In this document: piece after piece, positions 45,476 through 56,412 of the stretch
Layout of the letters: every line of letters starts with the position of its first letter
How positions within the stretch are numbered: position 1 is the stretch's first letter
Translations under genes and position numbers: made by a program
Source: Phialemonium atrogriseum
Taxonomy: Eukaryota; Ascomycota; Sordariomycetes; Cephalothecales; Cephalothecaceae
Reading direction: 5' to 3'
NCBI RefSeq assembly: GCF_030411735.1
Contig: NW_026848144.1
Span: forward strand, 248,001-312,000
DNA: 64,000 nucleotides
The notes under the pieces: model-generated
The model's input: the letters and a program-made list of their open reading frames with translations, nothing else
Database searches by the model: none
Told to the model about the DNA's origin: nothing

Positions 45476-48175
45476 TCATCCCATCGAAACATCCTCCTGC
45501 ACTGCCAGTTGCATTCTCGGCTCCCACTTCTCTGGTAGTGTAAAAACCTTATACATGGCCCTGTCCCGTCCCAGCAGGCAGACCCTCGCAGGCATCTCGC
45601 CCCTGGAACTGCTGGCTCCTATGACCTGCATCTGTATCGGCGTGAAAGCCGGCAGTTTCCCGAACGTGGCAGCCGAGAAGACGTGGCTGATATCATTCTC
45701 GTCTACCCGCAGCGGTTCCGGGACACTGTTGTTCTCATAAGCTGTATAAGGCAGGGACTGGAAGGGAACGTTCAACAGGACAGGCGAAGAATCTGGCTCT
45801 AATATCAGTTAGCGCATGAGATTGCTTTGCTAGATAGCGGGCTGGGCTGACTTTGCGCGGTCCACAGTAACAGTAGGGAGGAATCATTGAGAAACTTAAA
45901 GTCAATCATCCGTCCCCCCGCAAGAGATAACCCGGCAACGCTGGTCGAAACAGCGCTACTAATGCCGTTGATAATTTCAATGCTCGTGCAGAAGATGAAC
46001 ACTTGTTAATAGCGTGTTAGCTGAAGAAATAAACATTCAAGTTGGAGGTACTGGGCCCCGACCTTCGCTCTGAGCCTTCTCTGAAGCCACCGCAGTGAAG
46101 GTTAACCCGTCCAGGTGGTCCTAGATTCAGGTCGTTAGCCGGCGACGAGAAAGGCATGGGAAGGGCAACAACTCACTGGCCTTCGTTCGGTACACATTCG
46201 TACATCATACTTGGAAATGTCATTCCCAATCTCCAATCTTGTTTCTCGACCGAGCCGGACGCTGCGTTTCTGGGATTCGGCGATGGAGCCGAAGACAATA
46301 TTGGCTCGGCTGGTGAGATAATTGACCAGGAAATCCACATGTGGCAGCGCCCTCATGAAAGGTCGACCAGCCTCTTGCCGCTGTAGCTGCTTGTCTAGCA
46401 TCTCCAGAAGTGACGACCCATCCTCTGCGTGCTGCCAGTCATCCGTGTAAACATCCCTCTCCACTTGATCTAAATACAACGCCAAAGGACTCGTCGTAAG
46501 GTATTGCTGGATATATGTCAGAACCTTGACATTGTCCAGAGTGGCTTCCTTCTCGGATATTTCATCCGAGGTCGACGGCGACGCCAGCTTGTCGATCTCG
46601 TAGCGAAGCCAGTAGGAGAAGGTCGTAAACAGGTGGAGCTCTTCCATGACCAGGAGAAGGATCTTGTGAGATACGAGGGTCAAACATGATACAATATCCA
46701 TCAGCTTGGTGATCTGTGCAGCACTAAACCCAATGTTGTCTTTCGTCCCGTGAAAGCGGGCGATGCCGAGGAGGCGGCTAAGGATGATGGCAGACCGCTC
46801 AAGCGCCGGAATCATGTTCTCATGGACGAGAGAACGCAGGCTCTCGAGGCCTGACACGACAGCTTTGTCCCACCGCTTATGTCCCTGTCTCGGGGTTAGC
46901 TGGCGATATCAGCTGCGGCATCGCATCAGGGGGGTCTCACTCTCTCCGCGAGGCTATCCACCAGCCACTCTTGTACCGGTTTAAATACATGTCCCGTGAC
47001 AACGGTATGGTAAAGGGCTTGGATTATTGAAACTGGCCCATTGGGCATCTTCTCTAGGTCCTCCTGGACCCCGAGCAGGAAACGGTTGGGCAATTCTCGG
47101 GTGGATTTCCATTCGCTAACCATGTGAACCTGAGTCTGCTTGATGTATCGCAGCAGGTTCTGTAGTGTGGTTGTCTTGGAGGCGAGCAGTGAGAGATTTG
47201 CGGAGGAGGAATGTATGAAAGTTAGATCCATTGGGATTAAGTAGACTGCGTGCCGGTCAGCATCCCCTTGTGGCCTTAGGAGGAGCGAGTGGGTAGAGAT
47301 GTCAGGGTTGGAGGCATGGCAGCAGAGCTCCAGCTCCCCCGAGGCGGCGGCGTTGTCGGGAAGGCCGGGACGGAAGTGGCCGATAACAAACGAGTCGTAG
47401 ATGCTCAAGTGGATGTTTCCATCCTTGGTGCCCACCAGCATCACGTCCACCGTATCCGTGTCCTCGGGCTTTAAGGGGCGAAACACAAAGTCGAGGGATG
47501 TCCTAGTCGAAAAAACAAACATATCATCGCTGCAGAGTCAGCACCATCGAGAGCCCCCACGTCTACTGGGGAGCTGGTCTTACCCCGAGCCGCCTGACAC
47601 GGGCAGAGGGCTAATCTTGGGCAGAGCCGTATCAACCTCGAGGAAGGTTAGCTCGTGGGGCAGATCCAAGAGATCTCTGTTCTCTTCGAGGTCCAGTCCG
47701 CCAGACAGTAACTTGTCCCAGGAGTTGGCTGGCCTCGAGGAACCCTTTGGCGCCCGCCTTCCGATGTAGTTTCGGGACCAGGCGATGTGTGAAATCCTGG
47801 CTGGACCAGCGTCTGACAACCGGATGTAATGGACGGCCTTGGTATTCTCAAGACCCATCAACCTGACCACGCCATCACTCCAACCGGCTGCCAGGAATAG
47901 ACCTGTCCCATCCTGTCAGTCGCGTGGCTCCGGGGGGTTGCCTTGGTGGATCCAAGTGAATTACCGTCTTCCTTCCATCTTAGAGCATCGACTCTTTGGT
48001 CGCGTTCGACGAGCCTTGAGACTTGCTGACCACGAGGGCGCCATAGGTTCAAGCTGCCATCACCAACAGTGGCAACCAAGTCAATAGCCGGGTTGCACGC
48101 CAGATGCCCTCCCGTAACAGCGTCACTTAGCTTGCTCTCGCTGAGGAGAGGCAGCTCCAAAGGAGGGTCTTCCAT
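45476..48175 (-). CDS. APC4: Anaphase-promoting complex subunit 4
   Basis: Seven exons: 48175-47965, 47902-47584, 47529-46941, 46884-46177, 46120-46063, 46001-45852, 45798-45476; product 785 residues. APC4 is a scaffold of the APC/C ubiquitin ligase that drives mitotic exit. N-terminal WD40 strands are clear (LPLLSESKLSDAVTGGHLAC, ATVGDGSLNLWRPRG, FLAAGWSDGVVRLMGLEN, ISHIAWSRN). The APC4 long helical domain follows (LPNRFLLGVQEDLEKMPNG, LESLRSLVHENMIPALERSA, IGFSAAQITKLMDIVSCLT). The C-terminus has the last blade (MIDFKFLNDSSLLLLW, ARVCLLGRDRAMYKVFTLPE). Exon 5 has only 58 nt, and donors 5 and 6 (GTCGGG, GTCAGC) are weak, yet all junctions keep frame. The ATG at 48175 is the first usable; the frame upstream lacks one. 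Confidence 0.93.
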
Positions 48176-48644
48176 GTTTGGAGGCGTAGGCAAGGAATTG
48201 GCCGGGATGTACCGTGAATACGCGCCAAGCCATGAATTAAGGCCCGGCCGAGAGCGTTATCTCAGCCCTGCTGAAGGCTCGCTGGGTATTCGTGGATTTA
48301 CACGACCGAGTCGACGCGCCAACGCCCACGGCATGTTTGCTAGGTCGCAACACAGTGTCGACAAGAGGGCGATGCGCACTGTGTAGATATACCAACCACT
48401 GCCAGTACTCATAGTACCTATGTAGTCTGTCGACATGGGACAGTTCACCGTCTTACTCTTGGGCCTTGCAGAACAAGACAAAAGGCTTATGTATACCAGA
48501 GGATGTCAACGAAATCCAGAGTTTCCTACAAGTGCAAGCGGCTACCGGATCTATTTACTGCTCGAGCTACCACTGCAGCTGGGCTTGACTTCAAGCCTCT
48601 AACATCTGAATAGCTGCCCATGTCTCTACCCTTGCCCATCAGAT
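48176..48644. other. Intergenic region between delta-COP 3' end and APC4 start
   Basis: 0.47 kb between same-strand genes; APC4 promoter. No other feature seen. Confidence 0.5.
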
Positions 48645-50363
48645 CTACTCAATCAAATACGTATCCGCTACAGACTTGACATGCTTAGAGAAGGCCACTT
48701 CCTCGTCCATCTCGATCAATGCCACCGAGTTTATCTGCGAACTTGTTAGATATCATCTTCTGTAATTAGGCGGCCTAGTCGAGGGGATGGAACTTACGTC
48801 GACATCCACGAACGGTGAAGTCTTGGAAAACCGCACTTGCATAGGGAAGAACTCGTTTTCGTCGTCAGCCTGGGCCTCGAACTCGAAGGCGCCGTTCGCG
48901 TTGTCCTCGGTCACGGAGCCTATTGTCCATTCAAGACTGTCTCCCGACACCTCGTACGTCGCATCGAAACTGGATATGGTGGGTTCGTTGCTGGAATACG
49001 GGATGACGACGCTGACATCGTTCAGCGCATCGCCTCCCGTCAGCTCGTACTCGACTGTCAAGGTGCAATTGCCGTCAGAGCTCCTATTAACCCAGACGGT
49101 AAAGCTGATTGGCAGGGCACTGGTATCGTCTGGCTTGGGCGATGCACGCCACCGCAGCACCGGAACGGCGTTGTTCACGGGGAATCCCTTGGCCGTGTTG
49201 TTCATCTGGATGACCTTGGACCCGTTGAATAAGTTGCGGTCTACGTTGGGGTGTGTACGGAACTGTGCGCCGTGGCTTGGGGTGGCGCTCAGACTGAGCT
49301 TGACTTTGGTCATGGAAGGATCCGAGACCCGCAGATTCAGGTCTCCATTGACGGAGAGCGAGCTCAAGGTTCCTTCCCTTGTGAGCTTGGCACTGATGGA
49401 CTCGCTGATGGTAATATGGATGGCGTCACGGTCTAGTGTCGACGATGCTCGGGGTGCGGCTGGCTCGGCAGCAGTCGGGCTAGAGGCTACCGGGACCAAG
49501 GGCGCATTCTCGGCTTCCTGGCCCATATCTCCACGTACTCGCTCAAACATGTCCGTTGTCTTGGACTTCTTGCCCAGCTGCATGCCTTTGCCCTTGGGAG
49601 CAGTGAATCTAGACCAAATTAGTAAAGTACCCCCAATTCAACCCATCAGGGCACAGCGTACTTGGACTTGTTCTTCTCGGCCTCATAACTGTCGTAGGAC
49701 TCGGTAGCGGCTGGCTTCGAAGGAGGGGTATATGTTGGGTAGACTGGAGTCCGAGGCATGCCGCCAGCACGTCCGCTTCTCGCCGATTCCTTGCGTTGCA
49801 TTTCGAGTTGCTTGGCCTTTCTCTTCCGCTCCTCGGTAGCCTCCAGCTCTTTGTTCTGAAACTTGGTCAGCTTTCTGCCTGGCCTTGCTGGCCTACCTGA
49901 TCAGGGTGGGACCTACCCGGGCAATGATCTCCTGGATGCGCTCCTCATGGCTCTCCATCTCCAAGAAGGTCCTGATCTGGCTGATAGTGAGGTTGTCCCT
50001 GTATCCAAGGGTGACCAATTCATCAAAAGCACTGAGAAGCTCATAGGCATTCCTGAGGATCTCCCGCTCCTCCAAGCTCTTGCAAGTGCTGGTCACAACC
50101 TGGGCAAAGAGGTGGAGGGAGTCAATGTCCTGCAGAATGTTGGACTGCAGGTTTGTGATGAGGACCATATAGAGCTCGTCCAATGGCTGGTAGACAAAGC
50201 GGACATTGTCCTGCTCGACTGTGGTGTGCTGGGTGCCGCTGTCGGCAAGCTTGGGGAAGGAAAGGAGCAATGTCTCCAGCCTTGAGCGTCGCATCTCATG
50301 AAAGGAGCGGGCTAGGACAGCCTTGCCCCCTCGGGTGCAGATGGAAGCAGCAAGGACAACCAT
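48645..50363 (-). CDS. RET2: Coatomer subunit delta
   Basis: Four exons: 50363-49917, 49855-49662, 49608-48798, 48734-48645; product 513 residues, close to animal archain (about 511) and yeast Ret2 (about 546). Delta-COP is part of the COPI coat for Golgi-to-ER transport. The longin-like N-domain starts MVVLAASICTRGGKAVLARSF and contains VRFVYQPLDELYMVLITNLQ. A charged linker (ELEATEERKRKAKQLEMQRK) follows, with GMPRTPVYPTYTPPSKP and the conserved GKGMQLGKKSKTTDMFE. The C-terminal mu-homology domain covers about 265-513 and ends INSVALIEMDEEVAFSKHVK then SVADTYLIE. The last exon of 90 nt adds 29 residues. Internal ATG choice is clear because MVVLAAS is the conserved start. Confidence 0.95.
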
Positions 50364-51089
50364 GGTAGCTGCTGGAAAGAGTTGTGGTGGTTGGTAATGG
50401 CTTGGACTGGCTGCTTGAGGTTGAATGCAAGCAACGGTGTGTCTTCGCAAAGTGTCCAGTGTCGTGTCCAGTGTCTAAAGATAACATGGTCTGTGCACCT
50501 CTGGAAACCCTGCGCTGAATGGGGGAATTACCTAATTTGGTACGTATTTTCTTAGACTGAATGATGAGCCTTACACCGGAAGTTTAGGTGACCTGAGCTT
50601 ACCTTCACTTCTCGTGTCTCCACCAATTAATTTACCCTTGGGTACTGCCTATTTCTACCCTCTACCTTCATCGTCCCGGTGAATTTGTCTCGCGTCCCGA
50701 TTTCATCTCCCAACTCGAACCGCACAAACATTGCAGTCAAATACCTTACCTGCAGAGGTGCGACTGGGTGCAGAAAACAGCATCTCCCAGAAGAGCGTTA
50801 CAAGATAAGCCGATACGCGTTGCCTAGGGTTAACAGCCAACAGCCAACAGCCAACAGCCAACAGCCAACATACCACACACTCCAACGGACATCCTAACCG
50901 ACTCCGCAACCAACCTTAACCCAACCTTAACCCCCGACTCTCCCGACTCTCTAACTCGCACGATTCAAAACACCTTGAGTATCTAGGAGATAGATGGCCA
51001 TGCCCAACAACTGAAGAACATCGCTCCACTACTTGCAGCACCCCCTTACAAGTCCCCTTGACCCTTCGAGTGCCTAGGAGCAGAGCTCT
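50364..51089. promoter_or_regulatory. Divergent promoter region, delta-COP and acidic repeat protein genes
   Basis: 0.73 kb between two divergent ATGs. It contains a perfect heptamer tandem repeat (50834-50868) and a direct repeat of CAACCTTAACC near 50,911-50,932. No factor binding site named. Confidence 0.5.
50834..50868 (+). repeat. (CAGCCAA)5 tandem repeat
   Basis: Five perfect head-to-tail copies of a 7-bp unit, 35 bases in total, in the spacer between the divergent delta-COP and acidic-protein genes, about 220 bp upstream of the latter's ATG. Confidence 0.97.
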
Positions 51090-54000
51090 ATGGCCGAAGT
51101 ATCACTTGATTCAGGCCATCTGGCCCCTGGAGAGGAAGATCTTCTCGATTTCGGACTTATTGCCGAAGAAGAAATTGGACATGGTGGCAACAACGGCCTC
51201 GATGAGCAGAACCTTGTTCTCAACCCCGATGTCGACGCCGATGAGTTTGACTTCCAGCTCGGCGGCATAGACACGGCCGAGGACATGGCTGAGGATACAG
51301 GACACAGCGACATTCATCTTGCCCCATCTTCCCGTGGAGATGAAGCCTCGAGGAAATATCGAGCCGAGTCAGAGATTGGCTATGAAGATGAGGACGCAGG
51401 TTTAGACGCCTCCCACCAGGCAGCATCCCACCAGGCAGCACCTCTCCAGACCGACGACATTCAGGTGGCAGATGATGCTGATAACTATGAGGAGATCACC
51501 TATGAAGATGAAGGCAATGTTGCCTTAGAGGACTCCTCACTTGCAGATGTGCCCCCTGTCGAATCAACCAGCCTGGATCAACCTGCAGATCAAGATCATC
51601 ACAATCAGGCCTTGGACGAAGAAGAACTGGAGGATCTGGGTTTTGACCCAGAGCTTGCAGCTTCCGCTGCTTCCGCTGATACTGCCCAGACTGCCCAGGA
51701 GGCACATGAGAAACCCCCAGCACAAAACAGGGAGGCCCTGTTGCCAGAACAGGTTGAGGCTGAGGCTGCCCAAGACCTGGAGCAATCTTTGTCTCCTACA
51801 AAAGATGGCCATGAGGAGAATGTCGATGGCGAAGGTCCTGGAGAAGGCCAGCCTTCACAGCATCGATCTGATATAATGCGTCCACCTGACATACCCATCC
51901 TCTACAACAACACCTCGTATGAACTGTGCGCCAAGGAAGACAATGATAACCCCGACACATACTTCTTCGCAGGAGATTTGGAGTTGGACTACCCCCTCTC
52001 AGACTTTCTTTCGTGCCTCCGTGAGGTCATCTCCAATGAGGTCTCACCTAAAGATGAGATTATTGTCAGAGTCGATCAGCTTGGGCTCGAATTTGGAGAG
52101 GTGAGACGAACCAACTCAATTCATAGTGGCCCCTCTGACATTTGGCAGCATTCAAACGAGAACTTCCTCCACACGACCACTTTTCGAGACATCCTTTGGC
52201 TCTATGAGAGACTTCAGGGGAATGACGGTGTAACTGAGTATTCTGCACCTGTCGTGGAGCTTCTCACTCGGCCAGACTGTACACAGCGCTACTCCAAGTT
52301 GCTAGATGCCGCCGATCAAGGCATCGGACTGGCTGAGCTGCTAGATTACTTGGACCAGTCCCAGTTGTCAAATGCCACTTCACCTGCGAAAGATGATGCA
52401 GATTACGGAGATCATTATGAAGAGGACGGGGAATTAGGCTCTCACGAGGAAGAGGCCAAAGATATTGCAGAGGAGAACTTCCTTGGCAGTGAGACCGCTC
52501 ATGTGGAGGATGGATTCCCTGAAGACACGCTAGTAGCAGATGCTGGCATGGTTGGCAGTGCAACGGCAGATGAGGAGGCAGCCGAGGATGCAGCCATTAT
52601 GGCTGACTCTGTCCCTCGCAACTTCCAGCAAGAGATTTACTCTGAGTATAGTGGTGATGATGTCGAGGGAGAGGGAGAGATCGACTTCAACTTGCTCGAA
52701 GACCAGGAGGAGATGAACCATGACACTGCTCACCTTGATTATACAGCAGCTTTGGGGCAGCAGGATACCATGGGGAAAGAAAACGACTTCCCTTCTCCAG
52801 ATGTCCTTGCTGCCGACGAGCAGCAGCAATACGGCGGCGCGGATGTGCGCGACAACTCTGGCCATGCTCCCGACGAAGCAGCCATCGGCAATGTCAATGT
52901 CCTCGAGGCCGGCGCTGAAGAGGTCGACCAGGCAGAGGAGGAGAGCAAAATGGATGGGTTTGGTGACGGCATCGGTGGCGGAATCAGTGATGGAGACGAA
53001 GCTGCACAAGCAGAGGTCGCTGCAGCTTCAGTGGCAACTGGTAATATTCCCATTTTCATTTCCCCCTTCGGGAAGCCGGGTCTGAAGCGGAAGTACATGG
53101 ATGACTTGATTGATTGGCCCGAGGACGAGTTTGATGTCTCTTCCGCCGCGCCGGCGTGGAAGTCACGCCGCCTGGCAGGCTCGTTCGCCCAGAATGCAGG
53201 TCATCACACCTCTCGAGCTTCGTGGAGTGTTGATGACGACCTGATCGATTATTCTGATGACCGAGGGCCTGAAAGCGGACTTGTCAGACATGACGACTCC
53301 AAATCCCCAAACCCCCTTGCTCAGGTGGACGATGATGGCCTCATCGACTATTCTGATGATGAAGAGCCTGCGTCCCGACCTGTTGGAAATGAACATTCAG
53401 AATTCCCCATCCTTCTTGGGCAGGTGGATGACGGCTTCGTCATCGACTATTCTGATGATGAAGAGCCTGTGTCCCGACCCGCCAGACCTGATCTTTCAAA
53501 ATCCCCAGGCCGTCTTCCACGGGTGGACGATGGCCTCATCGACTATTCTGATGATGACGAGCCTCTGTCCCGACCCGTCACAGATGGATCCCCAATCTTG
53601 CCCCCGCCCCTCCCACAGAGCAATAGTCCGGGGATAGCCAGGGGGTTCGATAGCGACCCCGTCAAGGACCTCATGGAGATTGGAAACATGTGGGTTTCCC
53701 TTCCGCGAGGCTTTGGCAAGCTGGCTCCAATGCCTGCTACTGCCTCAGAGAGCTACCTTCGTGAGCCCCTCGCCACGGAAGTCGATAGATCTCCACAGAA
53801 GTCTCATGAGGCCATGGCCTTGACAAAGCACTCCACACCCCAAGCTGGGTTGGATGTGGCCTGGTCTGGGTCGCAAGATGCTCATAGGCCCCCGTTGGGT
53901 GCTGCGCATGGCATTGCATCTCCCCATTCCCATCACGGTTCAGGCACATTCTCGGGTTCTGCATTCGCGCCTACCCTTGATGCTAACTCGCCCCATTTTA

Positions 54001-54578
54001 AAGACTACAGTGATTCTGGCACCAAGCCCCGTTCTGGCCCCAACGTAACCCACGAGTCGATGCGCGAGACCGAGTTCGAGCAAAACGAGTACGAAGACGG
54101 TGGACAGAGCGAGAATTTCGGGACCGTCGAAGACAACAAGCAGCACGACGGGGCAACACACACCGGTGTGGACGTTGGTGAATCACGAAACAAGGTATCC
54201 CAAGACCATCCCTCAAGCCCCGCGTCAACCATCAAGGGTGTTGAAATCAGCTATGATGTCGCCGAAGACGATGCGGGCGACACCTTTGACTTGGATCTAC
54301 GGGAACCCCAGAGTTCCTCCGAGGCGATCGGACAAAATCTTGACGAAATTGACTGGGAGAACGATGGCGATGATGACATAAAAGAAGGGGTCGAAGGGCA
54401 AGATCCCGCAACGCTAACCTCGCCGAGCCGCTCTGTCAAGAGAAGCAGACAGCTCGACGATTCTGGCAGCCTGGCTGATGAGAGTGGTCAGTCATTCCTC
54501 CCTTTTTCCTTTATGCTTAGATATCAAGGCTAATTAATGGCTACGTGAGAAGCAGACGTCAAGCGGCGAAGAACTTGA
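51090..54578 (+). CDS. Large acidic protein with DLIDYSDD tandem repeats, function unknown
   Basis: Exons 51090-54486 and 54556-54578; product 1139 residues, strongly acidic. I do not recognise the family, although the protein looks like conserved fungal nuclear proteins. A more ordered region at about 275-430 (PDIPILYNNTSYELCAKEDN, LSDFLSCLREVISNEVSPKD, TFRDILWLYERLQG, LAELLDYLDQSQLS) looks like a folded domain. Four repeats of 32-33 residues, each carrying IDYSDD, start at nucleotides 53247, 53346, 53445 and 53541. The second exon adds only DVKRRRT after a GTCAGT donor, giving a basic C-terminal motif that may be a nuclear signal, near an SVKRSRQ motif. It is divergent to delta-COP. Nuclear location and any interaction role of the repeats are inference. 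Confidence 0.85.
53247..53577 (+). repeat. Four coding tandem repeats, 32-33 residues each
   Basis: The common core is VDDGLIDYSDDEEPxSRP. Copy starts of the IDYSDD codons are 99, 99 and 96 bases apart, so the period is whole codons. Copies 2, 3 and 4 are most alike (EEPASRPV, EEPVSRPA, DEPLSRPV); copy 1 is diverged (RGPESGLV). Confidence 0.9.
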
Positions 54579-56412
54579 GTCACCGGGCTTCCGCAGAATC
54601 CCCCTGCCCTGCCGCACAGCACGGTATCTGCGGACGTGTTGTGGTTGTAGTGCAACTACGCCAACCTGCACTCCACGAGCATTTCGTCCTCCCTTGTTCC
54701 TTTCTCACCCTTTTTGGGCTTTAACCCTTCCACAGGCGACGAGCGCGACATAATGATTTAATGCAGGTCCTCAGCATACGGGCCGATGCATATCAAAGAG
54801 GTAAGTCATCGCTTGCGAGTTCGAGATCACATCCATCTGCGCAATCGGAGACCTCCCTCCGTCAACTAGCAACCCTCCCTCGATTGCTTTTTATAGCAAT
54901 AGCATACTCGAGATGTATAAAGTACGGCCGAACCCGGCGTTATCAGCCAGCATACCTCTCTGCCATCTCACTTGAGGCCCTTATCCGCTTAGTTGATGTC
55001 GGTGGCCAGCCTCTACCACGGGTAGCAAACTCGTGCTTTTCTTTTTTTTGCGAGGATACAAAGAGCGGCCGTGGGGTTGGCCAAGGTAAAATGCATGGGG
55101 CGTTTGGCGGAGTTTTGCCGCGATGAGGCTGGTATTGTAGGAGGGCATGGATTCTTCGACCTGGGATGTCATTTGAATTTCGAGAAGACGACTCGCCTTG
55201 GAATGTATTTGCGACGGACGACTTCCACGCGAGACATGGTTCACGGGATGTTGCTCCCACGAGAGGAGATCGAAAGACGGGGCGATCAAGAAAACCTAGG
55301 GAACCCTGTACGGTTACTTGCTTCTCTTATCCACGGATGAGAGTTTTACTTGGGGAAACCTTAGCTACTGCGGTTCCCGCAGATTGGAGGCTCTTTGTAA
55401 TCAATGCTTTCTCTCTTTCTACAATTACCTAGGTGATATTTCTGACCGTGCAAGCTCCACTGTGACAAGTCACAAGAAAGGGTTCGTCAGCACTAGTTGT
55501 TGCTGTTCCCAAGGAGTTCCAAGCACTTGGCGACTCTCAGGTACGAGGAGGAATGATCATATTCTTTTAGTTGCATAGGACGGATATCCACTATTTCGAT
55601 TTGTGCATAAGGCTGGGGCTGTGACCACTGACTGACTTGTGAGCCGCGTCATATGAGTTTGGCTGCCGCCTAGGTAGGCAAGCACCTTTTTCGAGTCAAG
55701 TTAATTATTCCAAGTGGCGGGCAGTGCAAATCAAAATTAACAAATTTTCAAACTTTGAACCCAGATCTGTGAGCTAGATAGATGAATCAGCCAACAGGGA
55801 GCCGGGGAGAGCGAGACGCCGGAGGTTCACCAGAGGCTTGTTCGCCAACTAAAAATCTTTCGAGGTCCTCGTCGCACGTGGATCCCTGACAAGCCTTGCA
55901 CATGTTTGATGAGAATGGAAGTTTGTTCTGTTTTGCTGACACTGTGTGGATTGATCTCCTCGGGAAACAGCGGCCGCTGGTGGCGGCTGTACCTGTTCAA
56001 ACTTCAGGGGCCCCTGAAACACACGCCAAGTACATAGCACTGTACATACATATCCGGCCAAATGCCGGCCTGGGCTCATCCCTTCCCATATTTCACTACG
56101 GATGCGTACGCTGGCATTATTTGTGCGTGTAACTGATTGCCGTAGATACAACTTCACCCAACCCGAATCAAGGCGGCGACCAGGCGCAAGCCTTCCTACT
56201 CGACTATCCGCTGGACTCTCGTTAGAGACTCTCTCATCTTTTGATGCATCGCTGTTGGGCCTGAGTCTATTTTACTCGCCCGGCGCGGGTTAAAGTCCTT
56301 CCTTGTCCCTCCCCCATCGCTCCCTCATATCCCCGCCTTGGTCGATCGCAAGACTCAAGGCATCGTTTCGACACCCAGCGCCCCCGCTGTCCAGACGTTC
56401 TTTTCCCTCAAG
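54579..56412. other. Intergenic region between acidic protein and NIPA genes
   Basis: 1.8 kb. Open frames at 54761-55126 and 54943-55340 (both strands) have no recognisable motifs. One CCTAGGTAGG word at 55,670. No RNA gene recognised. The right end is the promoter of the magnesium transporter gene. Confidence 0.5.
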
